Shown: positions 5,826 through 11,097 of the stretch, piece by piece
How positions within the stretch are numbered: the first letter of the stretch is position 1
Layout: each line of letters begins with the position of its first letter
NCBI GenBank assembly: GCA_964553405.1
Contig: CAZKLS010000094.1
Location: forward strand, 1 to 11,097
Direction of reading: 5' to 3'
DNA length: 11,097 nucleotides
Source: DATIRA01 sp964553405
GTDB lineage: Bacteria > Pseudomonadota > Gammaproteobacteria > Steroidobacterales > Steroidobacteraceae
Program-made: the position numbers and the translations under genes
Notes under the pieces: model-generated
The model's input: only the letters and a program-made list of their open reading frames with translations
Told to the model about the DNA's origin: nothing
Databases searched by the model: none

Positions 5826-7034
5826 TCAGAACCCCAGGGCCGGCAAAGCGAAGTACGCCTGCAGTACCAGCGCGTTGGCGATGTCGGCGAAAAAGGCCCC
5901 CACGATGGGGATCAGCAGGAACGCGATCGGCGCGGGTCCATGCCGCTCGGTCAGCGTCTGCATGACCGACATCCCGACCGCGGTCGTGGCGAGCCCGGCG
6001 GCGACCTGTCCGCCGCTGATCACCGCAGCGTCGTAGTCGCCGCCCATCGCGCGCGAGGTGATGAAATACGCGAACGCCGCGGTGGCCAGCGCGTTGACCA
6101 GCACGATCAGCAGCAACGGCCCGGCCAGCGTCGCGAGATCGAGTATGCGCATCGACATCAGGGCCATGATCAGGAACAGCGACAACGAGACGCTGCCGAA
6201 GGCCTGCACCGCGCGGTCGTTGATGCCCTCGAAGCGAATCAGCGTCGCGGCGTTGCGCACCACCATGCCGATCAGCAGTGCCCACAGGAAGTCCGGCAGC
6301 AGGATGCCGGTGCCCTTCAGCAGTCCGCTCATCAGGTTCGCGCCGCCGATGCAGACCAGGCACACGAGCAGCACGAACAACAGCTGCTCCGCCGTGATCG
6401 GGACGAAGACGGCGATGCGCGGCTGCTCTGCGTCGGCGGTGGCATCGGATGCCGGTGCACGCGCCTTGCCACGGCGCATCAGGCGCTCGGCCACCGGACC
6501 GGCCAGCAGGCTGCCCATGATCAGTCCGGCGGTCGCCGCCGCCATGCCGAGTTCGAGCGCGCCCTGCACGTTCCGCAGTTCGGTGAATCCTGCCGCGTAC
6601 GCGGCCGCGGTGCCGTGGCCGCCGATCAGCGAGATCGAGCCACCGAGCAGCCCGATCAGCGGATGCAGGTCCAGTGCCCGTGCCATCGCGAGCCCGATGC
6701 CGCACTGCATCGTCATCATCGCCACGAACAGCACGAGCAGTATCACGAGCCGCCAGCCGCCCTGCGCGAGCGACCGGACGTCTGCGCCGAGGCCGAGGGT
6801 TGCGAAGAAGGCGAGCAGCAGTGGCGCCTTTGCGGACTCGTCGATGCTGAACTGCAGGCCGCCGGCGAGGCCGATCGCCGCTGCGGCCAGTGCGAACAGG
6901 AAGCCGCCGACGACGGGGACCGGGATGCTGTAGCGCTGCAGGAACCCGGATCGGGCGACGACCAGCTGGCCGACGAAGAACAGCGCGGTCGCCAGCGCGA
7001 GCGTTTCGAGCAGGTTGAGGTCGATCGTTCTCAT
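5826..7034 (-). CDS. gltS: Sodium/glutamate symporter, GltS family (ESS)
   Basis: The product is 402 aa from ATG 7032-7034 (MRTIDLNLLETLALATALFF), close to the 401 aa of E. coli GltS. An in-frame GTG at 7044-7046 would add four residues; ribosome-binding sites are weak for both. The protein is almost entirely membrane segments, with family landmarks YSIPVPVVGGFL, LLLAFFATLGLGADVRSL, LLGGSISLIGGHGTAAA (first re-entrant loop, GGHGT at 138-142), a short cytoplasmic loop (about 187-207), VSLSLFLIMALMSMRI, GGDYDAAV, and FLLIPIVGAFFADIANALV. GltS couples Na+ to L-glutamate uptake across the inner membrane. The second re-entrant loop, strongly conserved as GLGATPTAIANM in E. coli, reads GLATTAVGMSVM here, so the substrate may not be glutamate. 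It is the first gene of a two-gene operon and is divergent from the EcsC-family gene. Confidence 0.92.
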   Translation of the reverse strand: MRTIDLNLLETLALATALFFVGQLVVARSGFLQRYSIPVPVVGGFLFALAAAAIGLAGGLQFSIDESAKAPLLLAFFATLGLGADVRSLAQGGWRLVILLVLFVAMMTMQCGIGLAMARALDLHPLIGLLGGSISLIGGHGTAAAYAAGFTELRNVQGALELGMAAATAGLIMGSLLAGPVAERLMRRGKARAPASDATADAEQPRIAVFVPITAEQLLFVLLVCLVCIGGANLMSGLLKGTGILLPDFLWALLIGMVVRNAATLIRFEGINDRAVQAFGSVSLSLFLIMALMSMRILDLATLAGPLLLIVLVNALATAAFAYFITSRAMGGDYDAAVISGGQVAAGLATTAVGMSVMQTLTERHGPAPIAFLLIPIVGAFFADIANALVLQAYFALPALGF

Positions 7035-7208
7035 CGGTCCGCGCACGCGGTGCCGCGGCCCGTGGTAAGTACCGCGGGGGCGGTGGCTGCATCGGAGAGC
7101 GGTTGGCGAACGGTCAGTGCGCGGCGCATCGGGCTCTACTTTTTTCCCCGCCGCGAAACTAGCATCACGTGGTGGAGTGGTCCAATCTCATCAAGGCGGG
7201 GAACCGGC
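7035..7208. other. Divergent intergenic region of gltS and the EcsC-family gene
   Basis: These 174 bases must hold promoters for both directions. They contain a run of six T (7140-7145) followed by CCCC and a TAGCAT about 17 bases later. No convincing -35/-10 pair with correct spacing is visible on either strand. I see no hairpin that would make the T run a terminator. Confidence 0.4.
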
Positions 7209-7904
7209 ATGACTGAACCGAACGGCGACGCTGGAGCGACGAGCCGGGTGGCGAGCACGCTGCTCGAGGCGGGACTCGAGGGCGCCGGGCCGCTCACCGG
7301 CGCCCGGGAACTCGCGGCGGAGTACCTGGCCGACCCGCGCTACGCGGACGACGAGCAGCGGGTCGCGGCCATGGTTCGTCGGGAGACCCGCAAGAATTTC
7401 ACCAGCGGCTTCGTCACCGGACTCGGCGGCTTCGTCACGCTGCCGGTGGCGATCCCGGCTGCGCTCGCGGTCTCGTGGGTGCTGCAGGCGCGGCTCGCCG
7501 GTGCGATCGCGAGCATCTACGGCCACGATCTTCGCTCGGAGCGGGTGCGCACGAAGATCCTGCTGAGCCTCGCGGGCGACGTGGCCCGGGAAGCGATGAA
7601 GGACCTGGGACTCAAGGCCGACGGCAGGCTCACGCGGCGCGCCGTGGACCAGATCCCGGGCCGTGCGCTGGTCGAGATCAACAAGCGGATCGGCGCGCGG
7701 ATGCTGGCCAGGATGGGGCAGCGGGTCGTACTCAAGTTCCCGCGGGCCGTCCCGCTGCTGGGCGGCGTGGTCGGCGGCTCGCTGGACGCAGTCGTCTGCC
7801 GGATGGTGGGTCGAACGGCGACGGCGATGTTCAAGCCGCCCGCGGGCGCCGTGATCGATGGCGAAGCCCGGCCGGCGCGCCGGAAATTGCGTCGGCCGGA
7901 CTGA
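7209..7904 (+). CDS. EcsC-family protein
   Basis: The product is 231 aa from ATG 7209; AAGGCGGGG lies a few bases upstream. The C-terminal two thirds match the EcsC-like family: RKNFTSGFVTGLGGFVTLPVAIPAALAVSWVLQARLA (about 61-97), then IASIYGHDL, then RVRTKILLSLAGDVAREAMKDLGL (112-135), and a glycine-rich hydrophobic segment VPLLGGVVGG (181-190) before a basic tail. The two hydrophobic glycine-rich regions may be membrane-associated. The family is named after EcsC of the Bacillus Ecs locus, but the role of the proteobacterial members is unknown. The next gene, a cation ATPase, is 158 bases downstream on the same strand. Co-transcription is possible but not shown. Confidence 0.85.
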   Translation: MTEPNGDAGATSRVASTLLEAGLEGAGPLTGARELAAEYLADPRYADDEQRVAAMVRRETRKNFTSGFVTGLGGFVTLPVAIPAALAVSWVLQARLAGAIASIYGHDLRSERVRTKILLSLAGDVAREAMKDLGLKADGRLTRRAVDQIPGRALVEINKRIGARMLARMGQRVVLKFPRAVPLLGGVVGGSLDAVVCRMVGRTATAMFKPPAGAVIDGEARPARRKLRRPD

Positions 7905-7988
7905 TCCCGGCGCCGGCGTCGAGCACGGTTGCTCTCGGCTGACATCGGGGACGCGCTGCCCGGCAGATCGCGGATGTCGTGATTTAAC

Positions 7989-8010
7989 CTGATCGACGGC
8001 GGTCGATCGG
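7989..8010. promoter_or_regulatory. Inverted repeat upstream of the cation ATPase
   Basis: GATCGAC (7991-7997) and GTCGATC (8002-8008) form a perfect 7-bp inverted repeat around GGCG, extendable by a C-G and a T-G pair. It lies about 55 bases before the ATPase start, just after an AT-rich stretch (GATTTAACCT). The placement suits an operator or a 5'-leader hairpin controlling the pump. Short inverted repeats of this kind also occur by chance in GC-rich DNA. Confidence 0.35.
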
Positions 8011-8062
8011 CGAGGCAGCCTATGCGCGACAGGTTCCGTCGGTCGGCAGAGGTCCCGAGGGC

Positions 8063-10762
8063 ATGCCCGTCGATCCAAACCCAGGCAGCCGTGCCTGGCA
8101 TGCGCTCGAGCCCGATCAGGCGCTGCGGGCCATGGACGGCAACGGCGACGATGGACTCGACCAGGCCGAAGTCGAGCGGCGGCTCAGTGTGCACGGTCCC
8201 AACTCGCTGCCGGAGGCACCGGCGCGACCGTGGTGGCGCAGGTTTCTTCGGCAGTTCCGCAGTCCGCTGATCTACATCCTGTTCGTCGCCGCCGCGCTGG
8301 CCATGTCGCTGGGCCACGCCGGCGACGCGGTCGTGATCCTGGCCGTCGTGTGCGTCAACGCGCTGATAGGCATGGTGCAGGAGGGGCGTGCCGAGCGCTC
8401 GATGAGCGAACTGCGGCGACTCGCCAGGCTGCACTCGCGCGTGATTCGTGACGGGACCGAGCGGCAGATCGAGGCGCGGGAGATCGTCCCGGGCGACGTG
8501 CTGGTGCTCGCGGCAGGGGATGCCGTGGGCGCTGACGCGCGCCTGCTCGAACTGGCCGGGCTGCAGGTCGCCGAGGCGGCGCTGACCGGCGAATCGATCC
8601 CGGTCTCGAAGTCCCTGGCGGCCGTGCCCGAGGCCACGGGCCTCGCCGACAGGACCTGCATGGTCTATGCAGGTACCTACGTGACCGCCGGGCGGGCCAC
8701 GGCGCTGGTCGTCGCCACCGGCGCGCATACCGAGGTCGGCCTGATCGCGGGCCTGACCGAACGCGCCGAGGAGATCGGCACGCCGCTCGAGCGACGCATC
8801 GCGCAGTTCGGTCGCTGGTTGATGGGCGCCGCGCTCGGGCTCTTCGCGCTCGTCACCGCGCTCGGGCTGCTGCGTGGACTCCCGTTGACCGAAGTGATGA
8901 TGGTCGCCATCAGCCAGATGGTCTCGATGGTCCCGGAGGGTCTCCCGGTGGCGATGACCATCGCGCTCGCGGTAGGTGTGCAGCGCATGGCTGCGCGAGG
9001 CGTGATCATCCGGCGGCTGTCGGCAGTCGAAACGCTGGGCTCGACCACTGTCATCTGCGCCGACAAGACCGGTACGCTGACCCGCAACCAGGTGACGGCG
9101 GTGGCGCTGTGGCTGCCCTGCAGGGGCGAGATCTCCGTCGACGGCGCCGGCTACGCGCCCAAGGGACGACTCGTCGCGGCCGATGGCAGCGTTGCCGACG
9201 TCTCGGACCCGGCGCTCGCGGAGCTGCTGCTGGCGGCAGCGCACTGCAATGACGCCGCGCTGGTGGCCCCGGAGCGGGACGGGGACGACTGGACCGTGCT
9301 CGGCGACCCCACCGAGGGGGCGCTGCTGGTGCTGGCTGCGAAAGCCGGGCTGGACCCGCAGGCCGGAGCACAGGCCATGCCGCGCGTAGCCGAACTCCCG
9401 TTCGATTCGGAAGCGAAGCTGATGGCCACCTGGCACCGGGCGGACGAGACGACCCGACGGGTCTGGATCAAGGGAGCGCCGGAGGCCGTGCTTCGCCTGA
9501 CGCGCGGCAACGACGGTCCGGACGCGTTCCGGGCCGCGGCCGTCGCTGCGGAATCGCTGGCGTCGCGGGCGCTGCGCGTGCTCGCCTTCGCGACGGTCGA
9601 CGGGGATGGCCCTGGGTCGCAAGTGCGCGTCGACTCGCTGGTCGGCCGCGCGCGGCTGCTGGGCCTGGTCGGACAGATCGATCCACCGCGGGACGAGGTG
9701 AAGCTCGCGGTCGAGGCCTGCCGCGCCGCGGGCATCCGGCCGATCATGGTGACTGGCGACCACAAGCTGACAGGGCTCGCGATCGCACGGGAACTGGGCA
9801 TCGCAAGGGCAGGCGACCTGGTCCTCGACGGGCCGGAGCTCGAGTCGCTGGGCGAGGCGGAGCTGCGTGACCAGGTGCAGCGCGTGGCAGTATTCGCGCG
9901 TGTGCAGCCGGCCCAGAAGCTGCGCATCGTCGAGGCGCTGCAGGCGCGCGGCGCTGTCGTGGCGATGACCGGCGACGGCGTAAACGACGCTCCGGCGCTG
10001 GCGCGCGCCGACGTCGGCGTAGCGATGGGGCGCTCAGGCACCGAGGTCGCAAAGAGCGCCGCGAAGGTCGTCGTAACCGACGACAACTTCGCCACGATCG
10101 TCGCGGGAGTCGAGCAGGGCAGGGTCGTCTACGCCAACCTGAAGAAGGTCATCCTGTACCTGTTCGCGACCTCGATGGCCGAGGTTCTGGTGCTGCTGTC
10201 GGCGCTGGCTGCCGGTTTGCCGCTGCCGCTGGCGGCCGTGCAGATCCTGTGGATCAACATCGTGACCGAGGGCACGGTGACCGTGAACCTGGTCATGGAT
10301 CCTCCGGACGGCGACGAGATGCGGCGCCCACCGGTGGCCCAGGGCGAGCGCCTGCTCGATCGCGGGATGCTGAAGCGCGTGGCGCTGATGACGCCGGCGA
10401 TCGCGGGCGTGACTCTGGGCTGGTTCGCGTGGCGGCTGTCGGCCGGGGCTCCGCTGGAGCTGGTGCGCACCGAGACTTTCACGGTGCTCGCGATGTGCCA
10501 GTGGTTCAACGTGCTCTCCTGCCAGTCCGCCACCCGCTCCGCGCTGCAGCTTGGACTGTTCAGGAACCCCTGGCTGCTCGGCGCGCTCGCGTTGTCGGTG
10601 GGCCTGCAGGCCCTGGTGCTCTACTTCCCGCCATTGAACACGCTGTTCCACACCGTGGCACTGCCGTTGGCGTCGCTGCTGCCGCTGGTATTGGTCGCGA
10701 GCCTGGTGCTCTGGGTCGAGGAGGCGCGCAAGCTGGTGCTGCGGTGGCGGGGCTCACGCTGA
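8063..10762 (+). CDS. P2-type (P-IIA/B-like) cation-transporting ATPase
   Basis: The product is 899 aa from ATG 8063, the usual length. The start leaves a complete cation-ATPase N-terminal domain (AWHAL...GPNSLPE, residues 11-51); AGAGG lies ten bases upstream. All catalytic landmarks are present: TGES in the actuator domain (175-178), PEGLP in M4 (291-295), the phosphorylation site DKTGT (Asp334), KGAPE in the nucleotide-binding domain (470-474), TGD (564-566) and GDGVNDAP (637-644). M1/M2 span about 66-106; M5/M6 span about 692-750; the C-terminal segments end before a basic tail. The PEGLP motif and overall layout place it with SERCA/PMR1-like Ca2+ or Mn2+ pumps, though some bacterial relatives move Na+. 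Compared with SERCA, the M5 Asn768 position is Ser704 and the M6 Asp800 position is Glu736, while Glu309, Glu771, Asn796 and Thr799 are kept. Residues 25-36 resemble an EF-hand loop. The ion is not assignable from sequence. Confidence 0.95.
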   Translation: MPVDPNPGSRAWHALEPDQALRAMDGNGDDGLDQAEVERRLSVHGPNSLPEAPARPWWRRFLRQFRSPLIYILFVAAALAMSLGHAGDAVVILAVVCVNALIGMVQEGRAERSMSELRRLARLHSRVIRDGTERQIEAREIVPGDVLVLAAGDAVGADARLLELAGLQVAEAALTGESIPVSKSLAAVPEATGLADRTCMVYAGTYVTAGRATALVVATGAHTEVGLIAGLTERAEEIGTPLERRIAQFGRWLMGAALGLFALVTALGLLRGLPLTEVMMVAISQMVSMVPEGLPVAMTIALAVGVQRMAARGVIIRRLSAVETLGSTTVICADKTGTLTRNQVTAVALWLPCRGEISVDGAGYAPKGRLVAADGSVADVSDPALAELLLAAAHCNDAALVAPERDGDDWTVLGDPTEGALLVLAAKAGLDPQAGAQAMPRVAELPFDSEAKLMATWHRADETTRRVWIKGAPEAVLRLTRGNDGPDAFRAAAVAAESLASRALRVLAFATVDGDGPGSQVRVDSLVGRARLLGLVGQIDPPRDEVKLAVEACRAAGIRPIMVTGDHKLTGLAIARELGIARAGDLVLDGPELESLGEAELRDQVQRVAVFARVQPAQKLRIVEALQARGAVVAMTGDGVNDAPALARADVGVAMGRSGTEVAKSAAKVVVTDDNFATIVAGVEQGRVVYANLKKVILYLFATSMAEVLVLLSALAAGLPLPLAAVQILWINIVTEGTVTVNLVMDPPDGDEMRRPPVAQGERLLDRGMLKRVALMTPAIAGVTLGWFAWRLSAGAPLELVRTETFTVLAMCQWFNVLSCQSATRSALQLGLFRNPWLLGALALSVGLQALVLYFPPLNTLFHTVALPLASLLPLVLVASLVLWVEEARKLVLRWRGSR

Positions 10763-10903
10763 GTCCCGAAGCAGCATGCTGCGCGGCCGGCCCGGAATCT
10801 GAGAGTCATTTCACCGTCACCGGGCGCCGGGATCCGATAAGCTTCGCGCGGTCCCGGGTTCCTGCGACCAGAGCACGGCCTCCCGGGTTGCGTATCGTTC
10901 GGC

Positions 10904-10910
10904 AGGAGGT
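10904..10910 (+). promoter_or_regulatory. Near-perfect Shine-Dalgarno AGGAGGT
   Basis: AGGAGGT lies nine bases before GTG 10920-10922 and decides that start. The start gives a proper signal peptide, which the later in-frame ATG (10947) would shorten. Confidence 0.8.
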
Positions 10911-10919
10911 CAGATTCCC

Positions 10920-11097
10920 GTGCACTTTTGCAGCACAGCCCGCTCGATGGCGCTGGCGCTCAGCCTGGGCATGATGCTGGCGCCGGCCTGCGCCCGCGCC
11001 GCCGCGGACGAGGCCGGGCCTTTTCGGACCCGCCCGGACGTGCGCTCCCAGGCGTTCTATGTGCTCGACGAGACGCATTCCTCGGTACTGGCCGCCC
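10920..11097 (+). CDS. Probable D-alanyl-D-alanine endopeptidase/carboxypeptidase (peptidase S11), 5' end only
   Basis: Only the first 59 codons are inside the window. The gene starts at GTG 10920 behind AGGAGGT. The first 28 or so residues form a signal peptide (MHFCSTARSMALALSLGMM, then LAPACARAAA). The mature start reads DEAGPFRTRPDVRSQAFYVLDETHSSVLAA. The 'S-x-A-F-Y-V-L-D-E-T...-V-L-A-A' strand-turn-strand matches the region just before the SxxK active-site motif in S11 penicillin-binding peptidases (PBP7/PbpG or DacA type), which trim peptidoglycan in the periplasm. The SxxK, SxN and KTG motifs lie beyond the edge, so the family call is provisional. Confidence 0.68.
   Translation, partial: MHFCSTARSMALALSLGMMLAPACARAAADEAGPFRTRPDVRSQAFYVLDETHSSVLAA

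Noticed and set aside
7140..7145. Run of six T as an intrinsic terminator
   Set aside because: There is no stable GC hairpin immediately before it on either strand, and it lies between two divergent gene starts, where no terminator is needed.
5793..7904. A plus-strand open frame of 703 codons
   Set aside because: The first 472 codons are antisense to gltS and give Gln/Arg/Asp-rich nonsense. Only the part from ATG 7209 is a recognisable (EcsC-family) protein.
7517..9763. A 748-codon minus-strand open frame opposite the ATPase
   Set aside because: Composition (His/Arg/Gln/Asp-rich, no hydrophobic core) is that of an antisense shadow in high-GC DNA. The plus strand encodes a complete P-type ATPase with all motifs.
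10771..10782. Palindrome GCAGCATGCTGC after the ATPase gene
   Set aside because: It is a perfect 12-base palindrome, but a hairpin would have too small a loop and no T tract follows. A single short palindrome is expected by chance at this scale.
10838..10843. GATAAG as a -10 box for the penicillin-binding peptidase gene
   Set aside because: The nearest -35-like hexamers (TTCACC, GTCACC) are at the wrong spacing (about 20 and 14 bases).
1..11097. CRISPR arrays, tRNA genes, insertion sequences, integron attachment sites or defence genes
   Set aside because: I looked on both strands for regular spaced repeats, tRNA-like cloverleaf motifs, transposase or integrase motifs and known defence-protein motifs, and saw none.

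Overview
The window is high-GC bacterial chromosomal DNA, roughly two thirds G+C or more by eye, with strong GC bias at third codon positions. The protein set suggests a Gram-negative proteobacterium, most likely a gammaproteobacterium of the Chromatiales/Xanthomonadales type. That set includes a CigR-like secreted protein, an outer-membrane barrel, a lipoprotein with a lipobox, GltS and an EcsC-like protein. The taxonomic guess is inference. I see no tRNA, rRNA, insertion sequence, integrase, CRISPR array or phage gene, so this looks like ordinary chromosome rather than a mobile island.

Layout from left to right: (1) the 3' end of a plus-strand NAD(P)H-dependent FMN reductase-like gene (1-197); (2) two minus-strand envelope genes, a CigR/RcnB-like secreted protein (287-667) and a predicted outer-membrane beta-barrel (784-1611); (3) a plus-strand DNA-deoxyinosine (hypoxanthine) glycosylase with a TTG start (1829-2341), followed by a GC-rich hairpin; (4) a gap of about 560 bp without a recognisable gene (2342-2899), holding a Shine-Dalgarno-led micro-ORF, a second doubtful ORF and several hairpins; (5) a minus-strand DUF985-type cupin (2900-3391), divergent from a plus-strand secreted protein with an internal duplication (3488-4297); (6) a tight minus-strand operon of gltS (7034 to 5826) and a TAXI-type substrate-binding lipoprotein (5824 to 4322), one base apart; (7) a plus-strand EcsC-family gene (7209-7904) and a large P-type cation ATPase (8063-10762); (8) the 5' end of a probable D-Ala-D-Ala endopeptidase/carboxypeptidase (10920 to the window edge).

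Most genes are single-gene units with envelope or transport roles. The clearest functional link is the gltS-TAXI pair. There a sodium/glutamate-type symporter is transcribed with a periplasmic binding lipoprotein of the kind normally served by TRAP permeases, and no TRAP membrane subunit is present in the window. The gltS product also departs from classical GltS in its second re-entrant loop. The P-type ATPase keeps all catalytic motifs but has unusual residues at two canonical ion-site positions and an EF-hand-like loop near its N terminus. I found no multi-gene defence or mobile system. The best leads are the gltS-TAXI pairing, the ATPase ion-site changes, the internally duplicated two-cysteine protein, and the possible regulatory RNA or micro-ORF at 2490-2710.
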